Source: Rhodococcus antarcticus | GTDB lineage: Bacteria > Actinomycetota > Actinomycetes > Mycobacteriales > Mycobacteriaceae | Direction of reading: 5' to 3' | Assembly (NCBI RefSeq): GCF_026153295.1 | Contig: NZ_CP110615.1 | Location: forward strand, 1,860,001-1,924,000 | DNA length: 64,000 bases | In this document: piece by piece, positions 16,093 through 25,052 of the stretch | Numbering within the stretch: position 1 is the stretch's first letter | How the letters are laid out: the number at the start of each line of letters is the position of its first letter | Translations under genes and position numbers: made by a program | Notes under the pieces: model-generated | Database searches by the model: none | Told to the model about the DNA's origin: nothing | What the model saw: the letters and a program-made list of their open reading frames with translations, nothing else

Positions 16093-16443
16093 TCAGCGCT
16101 CGAAGACGGTCGGTTCCGCGACCACGTAGAACCGGAACTTCGTGCGGCCCGCGGGGCCCCTGCCGGCAGGGATCGGATGGTCCTCCCACCAGGCTAGGTA
16201 GTCGGCGTAGGAGGCCTCGTCCGCGAAGTGCATCTCGGCGATCCGGTAGAACATCGTCGAGGCGCCGACCGAGGCCGCTCCGCCGCTGGTGGTGGTCACC
16301 GGGCGCAGCACCTTGTTGAAGATGATCCGGTCGATGTGAGGGTTGGCCATCAGGTCCGGCGCGTGCACCTCGAAGAGCCACCGTTCGTAGTCCTCGGCGC
16401 TGACGCCGGGCTCGATGTCGTAGCCCAGGATGGTCTTGATCAC
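16093..16443 (-). CDS. EthD-like dimeric alpha/beta-barrel protein
   Basis: The 116-residue product shows the ferredoxin-like pattern of EthD/Dabb proteins: KTILGYDIEPG at the N-terminus, then FEVHAPDLMANPHIDRIIFNKV, and a C-terminal KFRFYVVAEP strand. Such proteins act as small dimeric mono-oxygenases, isomerases or accessory factors. The GTG at 16443 shares four bases (GTGA) with the stop of the preceding gene and is preceded by GGAGG, so translation is coupled. It is the last gene of the nine-gene importer operon. Its reaction is unknown. Confidence 0.68.
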   Translation of the reverse strand: MIKTILGYDIEPGVSAEDYERWLFEVHAPDLMANPHIDRIIFNKVLRPVTTTSGGAASVGASTMFYRIAEMHFADEASYADYLAWWEDHPIPAGRGPAGRTKFRFYVVAEPTVFER

Positions 16444-16961
16444 GGGGTGTCCTCCATGTTCCATGAGAGCGCTGCTGCGCCCTCGGCGAAGCCTTCCGCG
16501 CGGACGCGCACGGGGGTCAGCCGGACTCCGACCAGGTCGGCAGCAGCCTGTTCGGCGGTCCGGTCGGGCGCTCTCGTACCGGCCCCGCCGGCACGCAGCA
16601 GTGCGTTCTGCTCGAGGTAGCGGGCCACCGTCCACTCGGTCGGCATGAGCTCGGCCCGGCCTCGCAGGAACACCACGCGGGGTACCAGCCGGCCGTAGTC
16701 GAAGACCGCCGGGTGGTCGTTGCGCGAGCCCGGCACCGGGGTGCCCACCCAGATCAGCTCGACGGCCGGGTTCCGCCGCAGGTGGTCGATCCTCCGGTGC
16801 GCCGAGCGCTGCACCAGGTCGACCGTCCAGTCGTTGTTGACGGGGGCGCCCAGGGTCCGGCTGATCGGCTGGCCGGCCCTGCCCACGGTGACCAGCTGCG
16901 CAAAGCCTGCCTCGTGCCGGACCCAGTGCAGCACCGCCTCACGCGACAGCGGTTCGGTCAT
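16440..16961 (-). CDS. FMN-binding split-barrel (pyridoxamine oxidase-like) protein
   Basis: This 173-residue protein has the PNPOx-like split-barrel pattern: FAQLVTVGRAGQPISRT near 20-36, VDLVQRSAHRRIDHLRRNPAVELIW near 47-71, and RVVFLRGRAEL near 95. These barrels bind FMN or F420 and reduce or oxidise small substrates. It overlaps its neighbours on both sides (ATGA upstream, GTGA downstream), which shows tight coupling with the flavoprotein gene. It may act with that reductase. The substrate is unknown. Confidence 0.75.
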   Translation of the reverse strand: MTEPLSREAVLHWVRHEAGFAQLVTVGRAGQPISRTLGAPVNNDWTVDLVQRSAHRRIDHLRRNPAVELIWVGTPVPGSRNDHPAVFDYGRLVPRVVFLRGRAELMPTEWTVARYLEQNALLRAGGAGTRAPDRTAEQAAADLVGVRLTPVRVRAEGFAEGAAALSWNMEDTP

Positions 16962-18355
16962 CGACTCGCCGCTGCGGGGGCGTCGGTCGCGGCCACGTGG
17001 CCCGCAGCCAGGTACGCGAGTCCCAGTGCCGGGAGCAGTCCGTTGCCGGCCAGGTAGCCACCGGCGCCGTGCCCGGAGATGCCCATCGCCGCTCCCCCGG
17101 AGGCGTACACCCCAGCGATCGGGTCGCCGGCGCTGTCGAGTACCCGGGCGCGGCCGTCGACGCGGAGGCCGCCCTGGGTGTGGAACAGCGCCGGCTGCAC
17201 CTGGACGCCGGCAAAGGGGGGGTTCAGCGGAGCCTCCCAGTCAATGCGTCCGTACTGGTCGGCGACCTGTCCTCGCGCGCACGCCGCTGCCTGCACGACG
17301 GTCTCAGCCAGCCCCGAGGGGTCGACACCGAGCCGGCCGGCGAGCTCGTCGACGCTCTGGCCCCATTTCACCGCACCGGAATCGATGGTGTCCCGGAAGT
17401 CCTCGAACGCCAAGCAGGCGTCACGTACTCGTTGGTCGAAGATGATGACCGCTCGTTTGCCGGCGGCTCGGGCCAGGGTCAGGTGGGCGAACTCCGAGTA
17501 GCCGACCGTCTCGTCGGCGAACCGCTTTCCCTCGGAGTCGACGAGGTATCCGCCGTGCATGACGGTCGCCCAGCCGACCAGGGTGCCGGCGGCGCCGCAG
17601 AGTGCAGCGTGCCCCTGGTAGGCGTCGAGGTAGGCGGTGTCAGCGCCCAGTCGCGCGCCGATGCGCAGGGCATCGCCGGTCGACTCCGGCGAACCGTGGT
17701 ACGTGGCGTCAGCGATCTCGGGAACGTGCTGGTGTACCAGTTCGGGGTCTGCGCCGTAGCCGTTCGTCGCCAGCAGCACCGCGCGGGCTGCGACCTGCTC
17801 GCGGGCACCGTCCGGGGTGGTGATCTCCACCGTGACCCCGTCGGGTCCGGGGACGACGTCGGTCACCCTGGCCGGGACCAGCACGGTGATGCGGTCCTGC
17901 TGGTGCACTGCGTCGACGAGGGCCTTCAGCAGGTGCTTGCCCGACCGTCCGGTCAGGCTGTGGCAGCGCAGGTTGGTGTGCCCCGGGTACTGGAAGTCGG
18001 TGACGAGCTCGAGGGGCACCCGGGCCTGGTCGACGAGCCAGGTGACCAGCTCCGCGCTGACCCCGGCGAGGGCCTCGGCCAACGGCAGGTCGACCTCCCC
18101 GTTGGTCTTGCGCACCATGTCGGCGACGAAGGCTTCGGGGCTGTCGCTGATCCCGGCCTCGTCCTGCCATCGAGTACCCGCACCGGGCAGCATCGCCGTC
18201 GACATGGCCGTGTTGTTGCCGCGCGTGTAGTGCTCGCTGGCCTCGACGACCAGGACGTGCAGGCCCAGCTCTGCGGCCCGCAGGGCGGCGACCAGCCCAC
18301 CGCCCGCGCCGGCGACAATGAGGTCCGGACCGTCGGACGCTGCCCCGGCGCTCAC
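16958..18355 (-). CDS. FAD-dependent oxidoreductase, fumarate reductase/ketosteroid dehydrogenase family
   Basis: The 465-residue flavoprotein has an N-terminal dinucleotide-binding motif (DLIVAGAGGGLVAALRAAELG, split as GAGGG near 13-17), the adenine-binding glutamate in VVEAS, and a C-terminal FAD motif (GGAAMGISGHGAGGYLAGNG). The middle matches the FAD_binding_2 group that reduces or oxidises C=C bonds in fumarate, urocanate or 3-ketosteroids. The GTG start at 18355 overlaps the racemase stop. In this cluster it probably reduces or desaturates the imported substrate. No cytochrome domain or export signal is present, so it is cytoplasmic. Confidence 0.85.
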   Translation of the reverse strand: MSAGAASDGPDLIVAGAGGGLVAALRAAELGLHVLVVEASEHYTRGNNTAMSTAMLPGAGTRWQDEAGISDSPEAFVADMVRKTNGEVDLPLAEALAGVSAELVTWLVDQARVPLELVTDFQYPGHTNLRCHSLTGRSGKHLLKALVDAVHQQDRITVLVPARVTDVVPGPDGVTVEITTPDGAREQVAARAVLLATNGYGADPELVHQHVPEIADATYHGSPESTGDALRIGARLGADTAYLDAYQGHAALCGAAGTLVGWATVMHGGYLVDSEGKRFADETVGYSEFAHLTLARAAGKRAVIIFDQRVRDACLAFEDFRDTIDSGAVKWGQSVDELAGRLGVDPSGLAETVVQAAACARGQVADQYGRIDWEAPLNPPFAGVQVQPALFHTQGGLRVDGRARVLDSAGDPIAGVYASGGAAMGISGHGAGGYLAGNGLLPALGLAYLAAGHVAATDAPAAASR

Positions 18356-19011
18356 CGGGCCGCCGCCGACAGGTGCGGGGTCAGCCGCAGGTCGCCGATC
18401 AGGCCCAGCACCTGCAGCGCTGTCGCGGTCGGGTCGAGCACCCGAGGACCGCCGCCGGCCGGTAGCACGTCGACGGCGGAGCATCCGTTGACGACCGCGC
18501 CGACCTCGAGATCAGCAACGGCGGCGGCCACCGACCGTGCCCAGGTGGCCTCGTCCTCGATGTCGGTCACGGACAGGCCCAGCACCCTCACCCGGGGGCA
18601 CTGCTCGGCCATCCCGTAGAGCGCGAGCCTGCGGCCGAGCTCGTCGGCGATCGCGGTGTTGCGGGCGACCGCGGAGAACGGCCGGCCGATCCCGCCGAGC
18701 AGGTGGCTCGAGAGTCGCAGCAGGCCGAGCACGGGTACCGGTCCGGCGTGCTCGGCCCCGGGGTCGAGCACGCAGTCGGGCAGGAAGGCGTCGAAGAGGG
18801 CTGGGTCCGTCTGTTGCAACGCCTGCACCACCAGCGACTCGGACCGCCGGATGTCCTGCTCGGTCTCCAGGGCACGCGGCACCTCGGGGCCGTCGCCGAG
18901 GTCGGTCAGCTCGACGGTCACCCCGGCTGGCGCGAGCCGGTCGTAGCGTCGGCGGCGCCGTTGGAGCTCGTCGTCGTCGACGTGGATCGGGGTCACTGCA
19001 CGGATCTTCAC
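18352..19011 (-). CDS. Asp/Glu/hydantoin racemase family protein
   Basis: The 219-residue protein keeps both catalytic cysteines of the aspartate/glutamate/hydantoin racemase fold, Cys80 in PDCVLDPG and Cys177 in VVNGCSAVD, at the expected spacing. The GTG at 19011 is preceded by GAGGAG. Family members racemise hydantoins or amino acids, and related ones isomerise maleate or decarboxylate arylmalonates. With a dihydropyrimidinase-type enzyme in the same cluster, a racemase that supplies the right enantiomer for ring opening is plausible. It sits 10 bases downstream of the LivF gene. Confidence 0.84.
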   Translation of the reverse strand: MKIRAVTPIHVDDDELQRRRRRYDRLAPAGVTVELTDLGDGPEVPRALETEQDIRRSESLVVQALQQTDPALFDAFLPDCVLDPGAEHAGPVPVLGLLRLSSHLLGGIGRPFSAVARNTAIADELGRRLALYGMAEQCPRVRVLGLSVTDIEDEATWARSVAAAVADLEVGAVVNGCSAVDVLPAGGGPRVLDPTATALQVLGLIGDLRLTPHLSAAAR

Positions 19012-19021
19012 TGAGATCTCC

Positions 19022-19720
19022 TCACATACCGAGGTAGGCGGTGCGGACGCGCTCGTCGGCGGCGAGGTCACGGCCGGGGCCCTCCATGGCGATGGACCCG
19101 CTCTCCAGCACGTAGGCCCGGTCGGCGATGGCCAGGGTCTGGGAGGCGTTCTGCTCCACGATCAGCACGGTCACGCCGGTGTCGCGGATCGCTTGGACTG
19201 CCTGCAGCACCTGGACCACCAGGTTGGGGGCGAGCCCGATCGATGGTTCGTCGAGGGTCAGCAGTCGAGGTCGGGCCATGAGCGCACGGCCGATCGCCAG
19301 CATCTGCTGCTGACCCCCGGACATGGTGTCAGCTCGCTGTCGCCGGCGGTCGGCAAGGATCGGGAACAGCTCGTAGACCTGGTCGAGGGCGGACGTGGCG
19401 TCCTTGACCCTGGTGTAGGCCCCCATCTTCAGGTTTTCCGCGACCGACAGACGACCGAACAGGGCTCGGTCCTGCGGCACGTGGACGAGGCCCTGACGCA
19501 CGAGCAGGTCGGGGCGAAGGCCACCGATGGAGGTGCCGTCGAAGAGGATCTCACCGTCGGTCGGACTGATCAGTCCGGAGATCGCACGTAGCGTGGTCGT
19601 CTTGCCTGCCCCGTTGGCGCCGATGAGGGCCACGATCTCGCCCTGCCGAACCTCCAGGTCGATGGCGTGAAGGATCTGCAGCCGCCGGTAGCCGGCCGAG
19701 AGCTTTTCAAGACTCAGCAA
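19022..19720 (-). CDS. Branched-chain-type ABC transporter ATPase LivF
   Basis: This 232-residue ATPase drives the importer encoded upstream. It has Walker A GANGAGKTT, signature MSGGQQQMLAIGR, Walker B RLLTLDEPS and the LivF-typical C-terminus (RVRTAYLGM). I chose TTG at 19720 as the start because GAGGAG lies seven bases before it and it gives the usual opening LSLEKLSAGY; a GTG at 19735 has no ribosome-binding site. It overlaps the end of the livG gene. The substrate of HAAT-family importers varies widely from amino acids to amides and aromatic acids. Confidence 0.9.
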   Translation of the reverse strand: MLSLEKLSAGYRRLQILHAIDLEVRQGEIVALIGANGAGKTTTLRAISGLISPTDGEILFDGTSIGGLRPDLLVRQGLVHVPQDRALFGRLSVAENLKMGAYTRVKDATSALDQVYELFPILADRRRQRADTMSGGQQQMLAIGRALMARPRLLTLDEPSIGLAPNLVVQVLQAVQAIRDTGVTVLIVEQNASQTLAIADRAYVLESGSIAMEGPGRDLAADERVRTAYLGM

Positions 19721-20438
19721 TCTGGGACTCCTCACCGAGGTAGGCCTGCACGACCCTGGGGTTCGAGGTGACCTCGTGCGGGGTGCCCTCGGCGAGAGGC
19801 TTGCCCTCGTGGAGGACCAGGACCCGGTCCGAGAGGGTCATGACGGCGGCCATGATGTGCTCGATGAACAGCAGGGTGACCCCTTCGCTGCGCAGCGTTG
19901 CGAGCAGGTCGATGAGCGGCTTGCGCTCGGTGGGTACCAGGCCGGCAAGGACCTCGTCCAGCATCAGCACCTGCGGCTCGAGGGCGAGCGCCCGGGCCAG
20001 CTCGAGGCGCTTGAGCCCCGCCGTCGGCAGCGTGCCGGACATCCGGTCCCGGTACTCGCTCAGGCCGACCCTCTCGATGACCTCGGCGGCGCTGTCCCTG
20101 GCGACCCGTCGGGACCTGTGCCGCGAGTGCGTCGCAGCAGCGACGTTGTCCAGCACGGTCATGCTCTCAAAAGGCCGCATCAGCTGGAAGGTGCGGACCA
20201 GGCCGGCCCTGGCCACCTTCCACGCGGGCCAGCCGGTGATGTCGCGGTCGTCGAACACGACCCGGCCCGCGCTCGGCGTGATCTGGCCCGCGATGCAGGA
20301 GAAGAACGTGGTCTTGCCGGCCCCGTTCGGGCCGATGATGCCAAGGACCTCGTGCTCCTCGACGGACACCGTGACCCTGTCGAGCGCCTTCAGTCCGGCG
20401 AACGACTTGGACAACCCCTCGATCTGCAGGAGGCTCAC
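19707..20438 (-). CDS. Branched-chain-type ABC transporter ATPase LivG
   Basis: The 243-residue ATPase is the second motor of the importer. Walker A GPNGAGKTT is near residue 37. The signature is degenerate (TLPTAGLKRLELARAL in place of LSGGQ...), and Walker B is LMLDEVLAGL. Most LivG proteins read LSYGQQRRLEIAR, so the changed signature is worth noting, although the same change is seen in some actinobacterial HAAT transporters. The GTG at 20438 overlaps the stop of livM, so the two are coupled. Confidence 0.9.
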   Translation of the reverse strand: MSLLQIEGLSKSFAGLKALDRVTVSVEEHEVLGIIGPNGAGKTTFFSCIAGQITPSAGRVVFDDRDITGWPAWKVARAGLVRTFQLMRPFESMTVLDNVAAATHSRHRSRRVARDSAAEVIERVGLSEYRDRMSGTLPTAGLKRLELARALALEPQVLMLDEVLAGLVPTERKPLIDLLATLRSEGVTLLFIEHIMAAVMTLSDRVLVLHEGKPLAEGTPHEVTSNPRVVQAYLGEESQIAES

Positions 20439-21472
20439 CGGCCGAACCTTGCCTTCAGGCTGCCGTACACGCCGCGGGGCAGGAAGATCACGATGGCGAT
20501 CAGCAGCACGGCGTAGGTGATGACGTCGAGCCCGGCCTTCCCCTCGAGGAACGCCAGTGCGGCGGGCGGGTTGCGCAGCAGTGTGCTGGTGAGCTCGGAG
20601 AGCGGGCCCACGATGGCGGCACCGACCAGTGGGCCCCAGATGGTCCCGACCCCGCCGATCACCGCCGGCACGATGGCCTCGATCGAGACGCTGCCGCCGA
20701 AGGCGTTGTCGGGGCCGACGAACAGGTAGTACTGCACGTAGTACACCCCGGCGACGGCGGCGATGGCCGAGCTGATGGCGACGGCGAGCAACCGGTAGCG
20801 CATCACCGGGATGCCCAGCGCCTCGGCCGCAGTGGCGTCATCGCGCGCCGCCACCACGAACTGACCGGCGCGGGAGTTGACCAGCGCGATCTTCACCGCC
20901 ACCGCGATCGCGAGCAGGCCCAGCGGGATCCAGTAGTAGCGCGAGTCCCCCTGCGGGAACTGGATCTTCGACCAGGACGACTCGGACAGGATTGGCACGT
21001 TGTAGCCCTCCGTGCCGCGCAACGAGCTCAGGTTGCTGACCAGAAGCAGAAGCATCTGCGCGAAGGCGAAGGTGGCCAGGGCGAAGTAGGCGCCGGCCAG
21101 CTTGTAGCGCAGCGAGGCGTAGGCGGTGGCCACCCCGAACAGGGCCGCGGCCGCCGCACCCACCACCATGGCCACCCACGGCGAGATTCCGTGGTCGACG
21201 AGGAGGTAGGCGTCCACGTATGCGCCGATCCCGAAGAAGGCCGCGTGGCCGAAGCTGAACATGCCGCCGTAGCCGCTCATGACGTTCCACGAGACGGCAA
21301 GAATGGCGAAGATCAGGGTGCGGACGGCCACCCCCTGGCGCTCCTCGGGCAGGACCAGGGGGAGCAGGGCGAGCAGCAGCACCACCACGCCCAGCACGAG
21401 GTACTGCCGCTGCGAGCCGGTGCCGCCGGTGGTGGTCACGGTCGTGCGCCGTGCGCTCTGGTCGACGGTCAC
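20435..21472 (-). CDS. Branched-chain-type ABC transporter permease LivM
   Basis: This 345-residue membrane protein has about ten hydrophobic segments and the LivM signature GYGGMFSFGHAAFFGIGAY near 70, plus the ATPase-coupling region RDDATAAEALGI near 213. It pairs with LivH to form the channel. Its GTG overlaps the LivH stop. The first 25 residues are a polar cytoplasmic extension. Confidence 0.92.
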   Translation of the reverse strand: MTVDQSARRTTVTTTGGTGSQRQYLVLGVVVLLLALLPLVLPEERQGVAVRTLIFAILAVSWNVMSGYGGMFSFGHAAFFGIGAYVDAYLLVDHGISPWVAMVVGAAAAALFGVATAYASLRYKLAGAYFALATFAFAQMLLLLVSNLSSLRGTEGYNVPILSESSWSKIQFPQGDSRYYWIPLGLLAIAVAVKIALVNSRAGQFVVAARDDATAAEALGIPVMRYRLLAVAISSAIAAVAGVYYVQYYLFVGPDNAFGGSVSIEAIVPAVIGGVGTIWGPLVGAAIVGPLSELTSTLLRNPPAALAFLEGKAGLDVITYAVLLIAIVIFLPRGVYGSLKARFGR

Positions 21473-22572
21473 AGGTCGCTCCCGAATAGTCCCTGGGGTC
21501 GCACGAACAGCACGACCACGAACACGGCGAAGACCAGCAGGAGCGCCCCCGTGCCGGGCACGAACAACCCGCCCACGGTTTGCAGGAGCCCGATCGCCAG
21601 GCCGCCGAGCACGGCACCGGTGACGCTTCCCAGGCCACCCAGCACCACGATGACAAAGGCCAGGATGGTGAACTGCTCCCCGGTGCTCGGGGTGAGGCTG
21701 AAGAACGGCAGCACCAGGCCCCCAGCGGCGCCCACGCAGGCGGCGCCCAGCCCGAAGGTCACCGCAAACACCCGCTTGACGTTGACGCCCACCATCGCGG
21801 CACCCTGTCCGTTGGCGGCCACCGCGCGGATCGAGAGCCCCAGCCGGGTGCGCTGCAGCACCGCAGTCAGGGCCAGGGCCAGCACGATGGCGCCGACGAA
21901 CGCGATGACGCGCGGCACCGAGGCCACCGCACCGAGGAAGCGCAGGTTGCCGCCGACGGGGGCGGTGATCGACTTCGGCTGGCCCCCGAAGGCCAGCAGC
22001 AGTCCGTTGGCGATCAGCAGCGACAGTCCGAGGGTGACCAGCAGCTGGCCCTCGGTCTCGCCCTCAGACATCAGCCGGTTGAGCAGCAGCAGCTGCACGA
22101 GGTACCCGAGGCCGAACAGCAGCGGGACCAGCAGCAGGGTAGCCAGGTAGACGTTGAGGCCTAACGAGGTGACCAGCACGTACGCCGCGTACATGGACAG
22201 GGTCAGCATCGTGCCCTGCGCGAAGTTGACGATGCCCAACACCCCGAAGATGAGGGTCAGCCCCATCGAGACCAGTGCGTACACGCCGCCGAGCAGGGTG
22301 CCGGTCACCACGGCCTGGTTGACCAGGGCCGCGCTCTTGTCGCCCAGCAGGTAGACCAGCGCCAGCAGCACCAGCACCACCCCTGCCAGCCCGAGCCCTC
22401 GCACCAGCGTGCTGGGCCCGACGCGGACCGCGGCCGAGGGTTCGTCGTCGGCGTCAACACTGACGGCTGCGACCGCACTCGCACCGAGCTGACTCGGGCC
22501 ACCCCTACCCGAACCACCATCAGGAGGGCCGCCCTGGCTGGCGGCGGGCGGGGTCACGGCCTCATCCGACAT
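21469..22572 (-). CDS. Branched-chain-type ABC transporter permease LivH
   Basis: LivH is the other permease half. It has 367 residues, longer than the usual 290, because about 55 Gly/Pro/Ser-rich residues precede the first membrane helix. The family motif GGVYALVSMGLTLIFGVLGIVNFAQG near 93-118 and the coupling segment RAVAANGQGAAMVGVN near 245 are clear. It follows the binding-protein gene after a gap that contains a strong hairpin, so the permeases are probably made at a lower level than the binding protein. Confidence 0.92.
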   Translation of the reverse strand: MSDEAVTPPAASQGGPPDGGSGRGGPSQLGASAVAAVSVDADDEPSAAVRVGPSTLVRGLGLAGVVLVLLALVYLLGDKSAALVNQAVVTGTLLGGVYALVSMGLTLIFGVLGIVNFAQGTMLTLSMYAAYVLVTSLGLNVYLATLLLVPLLFGLGYLVQLLLLNRLMSEGETEGQLLVTLGLSLLIANGLLLAFGGQPKSITAPVGGNLRFLGAVASVPRVIAFVGAIVLALALTAVLQRTRLGLSIRAVAANGQGAAMVGVNVKRVFAVTFGLGAACVGAAGGLVLPFFSLTPSTGEQFTILAFVIVVLGGLGSVTGAVLGGLAIGLLQTVGGLFVPGTGALLLVFAVFVVVLFVRPQGLFGSDL

Positions 22573-22654
22573 GACGATCCTTCCATTCGGTGCGCAGCGG
22601 ATGGGGTGTCGAGAGTGGGAAGTGCCGTCCTGAGCGCATCGGGGAGCGCCCTGC

Positions 22655-22689
22655 GGCCGGCGTCCCCCCGGGACTCAGGGACGCCGGCC
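22655..22689 (-). terminator. Attenuating hairpin between binding protein and permease genes
   Basis: A perfect 12-bp stem, GGCCGGCGTCCC with GGGACGCCGGCC, lies in the 122-base gap just after the binding-protein stop codon. It would stop part of the transcripts or protect the 3' end of the upstream message, which gives the usual excess of binding protein over membrane subunits. Confidence 0.65.
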
Positions 22690-22694
22690 CCGGG

Positions 22695-23957
22695 TCAGGA
22701 GGCGCCCGGCTTGGCCGGGAACTTCAGGTCGACCGTCTTGAACTTCTGCGGGTAGACCTGCTCGACCTTGCCCCCCTGGATCTGCATGACGATGACCGTG
22801 GCGTTGGTGTTCTGGCCGGTCTCGTCAAACTTGATGGGGCCGTCGAAGGCGAGCAGCGGGTCGCTGAGCTCGAGGGCCGAGATCGCGTCGCGCAACTTCT
22901 TGGGGTCCTTGCTGCCGCTCTTGTCGAGACCGGCCGCCACCACCTCGACCGCCTGGTAGGACAGCATGGCCGCCGTCTCCATCGGCTTGCCGTACTTGGC
23001 CTCGAAGCGGGTGCGGATGTCCTTGACCCGGGCACTGGTCGCGTCGTAGTGGTAGTTCGCGCTGAGCAGCCCGTTGCCGGCGGCCCCCGCGGCGCCGGGG
23101 AACGAGTCGTCGTCGAACCCACCGTTGGCGATCCCGTAGACGGCCTTGACATCAGGCTTGAGGGCAGCGATCGACTTGGCGATCAACAGGCTGTCGGGGT
23201 AGTAGCCGGTGACCACGATGGCGTCGGGCTTGGGCGCGGCCGCCTGGGCCACCTGGGTGGCGGCGTCGTTGAGGCTGCCGCTGTCGTACGCGACCTCCTT
23301 GGCGATGGTGATCCCCTTGGCCTCGGCCTCCTTCTTGAAGGCCGTGAACACGCTGTCGCCGAAGGCACCCTGGATGTGGATGTAGGACACCGTCTTGATC
23401 GGCGACCCGCCCTGCTCGCCGATGCCGGCAAGGTCGTCGGCGCCCGACGTCCCCATGCCGGTTGCATTCGGCTGGATGCGGAAGGAGTACTTGTAGCCTT
23501 GGGCGAGGATGCTGTCGTCGACGGCCACATCGATGACCAGCGGGACCTGTGAGCGCTCAGCGACCGAGGCCACGTTCTTGGTCACGTCGCTCTGGTAGGT
23601 GCCGACCAGCGCTACCGCACCGGACTGGGTGAGCCTCTGCGCCTCGCTCTGCCCGGTCTCGGCCTTGCCCTGGCTGTCGCCGGAGGCGATCTTCAGCTGC
23701 GCGCCGCTCAGGCCCTTGATGCCGCCCGCGGCGTTGATGTCGGCTGCGGCCATCTCGGTGGCGTCCTGCATCAGCTGGCCGGCCCCGGCAAGCGCCCCGG
23801 TGAGCGGGTGGATGGACCCGACAGTGATGGTCTCGCCGGAGGCCCCGCCCGAACCGCTGCCGGAGGTGCTGTTGCTGGTGCCGCCCGAGCTGCTGCAGCC
23901 GGCCAGGGCCAGCCCAGCGACGGCCAGCACCGCCAGTGTCTTTCGTCGTGAACTCAT
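22695..23957 (-). CDS. ABC transporter substrate-binding lipoprotein (HAAT/LivK type)
   Basis: The 420-residue extracytoplasmic lipoprotein delivers the substrate to the LivHM channel. A signal peptide ends in the lipobox LALAGC, with Cys21 as the lipid site, followed by a Ser/Gly linker. The periplasmic-binding fold begins at TITVGSIHPLTGALAGAG (family motif GxxxPLTG). It is the first gene of the nine-gene operon. A palindrome shared with two other promoters of the cluster lies 41 bases before its start, which points to control by the adjacent IclR regulator. Confidence 0.92.
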   Translation of the reverse strand: MSSRRKTLAVLAVAGLALAGCSSSGGTSNSTSGSGSGGASGETITVGSIHPLTGALAGAGQLMQDATEMAAADINAAGGIKGLSGAQLKIASGDSQGKAETGQSEAQRLTQSGAVALVGTYQSDVTKNVASVAERSQVPLVIDVAVDDSILAQGYKYSFRIQPNATGMGTSGADDLAGIGEQGGSPIKTVSYIHIQGAFGDSVFTAFKKEAEAKGITIAKEVAYDSGSLNDAATQVAQAAAPKPDAIVVTGYYPDSLLIAKSIAALKPDVKAVYGIANGGFDDDSFPGAAGAAGNGLLSANYHYDATSARVKDIRTRFEAKYGKPMETAAMLSYQAVEVVAAGLDKSGSKDPKKLRDAISALELSDPLLAFDGPIKFDETGQNTNATVIVMQIQGGKVEQVYPQKFKTVDLKFPAKPGAS

Positions 23958-23997
23958 ACGTGGGGCCTTCCGTCGGGGTCCGGTCTCCCCCGCCGGT

Positions 23998-24016
23998 CGT
24001 TCCTTGCACCGGAACG
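23998..24016. promoter_or_regulatory. Palindromic operator, copy 1 (candidate IclR site)
   Basis: CGTTCCTTGCACCGGAACG is a palindrome with arms CGTTCC/CGGAACG around the centre. The core GTTCC-N7-GGAAC recurs at 27849-27865 and, with one change, at 27990-28006. It lies 41 bases before the binding-protein start, in the gap shared with the IclR gene. Confidence 0.65.
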
Positions 24017-24159
24017 GGAGGGTAACGTCATGTGGTGTCTAACACTCAGGCCCGAGCCGGTCAACGACTCTGCGGAACCGAAACATGCTTGTCATGCTTG
24101 ACCACGGGTTCTTCGAGCCCCATGATCAGCCTCTTCTCTTCATTCCGCTAGGAGGAACG

Positions 24160-25017
24160 ATGGCGCATGGCCAGGCTCGTGGCGGAGGAACCGCTCCCCG
24201 TTCGCCCCATCCTGACGGGGAGCGCGGCCAGTTCGAGCTGGGCGGTACCGAGGCCGCCGGCCGGGTGGCGGACGTGCTGCTGCTGTTCGCAACCGGTCCG
24301 TTGCACCTGGGGGTCAGCGAGATCGCCCGCGAGCTGGGGCTCAGCAAGGCGGTGGTGCACCGCATCCTTCAGTCGCTGGTCTCGCGCTCGCTGCTGCGGG
24401 CCGACCCAGGAACTCGCGAGTACCGGCTGGGGCCGGGTGCCATCGCGCTGGGCTCGCGGGCACTGCACGACCTCGACCTGCGGCAGCTGGCCGGGCCGAC
24501 GCTGCGGCGCCTGCGGGACGTGACCCGCGAGACGACCACCCTGTCCGGCCGGGTGCAGGACAGCCGGATGTACCTCGACCAGTACGAGAGCCCGCAGGAG
24601 ATCAAGATGACCGTGCGGTTGGGCCACCCCTACCCTCTGCACGCTGGTGCTTCGAGCCGGGCGATGTTGGCCTTCCTGCCTCCCGCGGTGGTCGACCGGG
24701 TCGTGGCGCAGGGGATGGACCGATTGACACCGGAGACCATCCGGGACGAGGCGGTGCTACGGGCAACCCTGGCCGAGATCCGACGGTCGGGGTATGGCAC
24801 CTCCCTCGGGGAGCGACAGCACGGGGCAGGCTCCGTGGCCGCGCCGCTGTTCGGGGTGGGCGGCGAGGTGATCGGGTCGCTCAGTGTGTGCGGCCCGGTG
24901 TCGCGCTTCGACCCAGCGAGCGTGCGGCTGCTCATGCCGCAGGTGCTGGCGGCGGCGGACGAGATCTCTCGCCAGGCCGGCTGGGACGGCGGCAGCGCAG
25001 TGGATGGCATCGCCTGA
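24160..25017 (+). CDS. IclR-family transcriptional regulator
   Basis: The 285-residue regulator has an N-terminal winged helix (RVADVLLLFATGPLHLGVSEIARELGLSKAVVHRILQSL, about 35-75) and a C-terminal IclR effector domain ending with SLSVCGPVSRF. ATG 24160 was chosen because GGAGGAA lies at 24151-24157; the frame is open further up but without a binding site. It diverges from the importer operon and lies between the two halves of the catabolic cluster, so it is the obvious local regulator. IclR proteins are usually repressors or activators that respond to pathway acids. Its N-terminal 30 residues are Gly/Pro-rich and poorly conserved. Confidence 0.9.
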   Translation: MAHGQARGGGTAPRSPHPDGERGQFELGGTEAAGRVADVLLLFATGPLHLGVSEIARELGLSKAVVHRILQSLVSRSLLRADPGTREYRLGPGAIALGSRALHDLDLRQLAGPTLRRLRDVTRETTTLSGRVQDSRMYLDQYESPQEIKMTVRLGHPYPLHAGASSRAMLAFLPPAVVDRVVAQGMDRLTPETIRDEAVLRATLAEIRRSGYGTSLGERQHGAGSVAAPLFGVGGEVIGSLSVCGPVSRFDPASVRLLMPQVLAAADEISRQAGWDGGSAVDGIA

Positions 25018-25052
25018 GGCTGGCGAGAACATGCCGGCGGTCCATGGACCGA

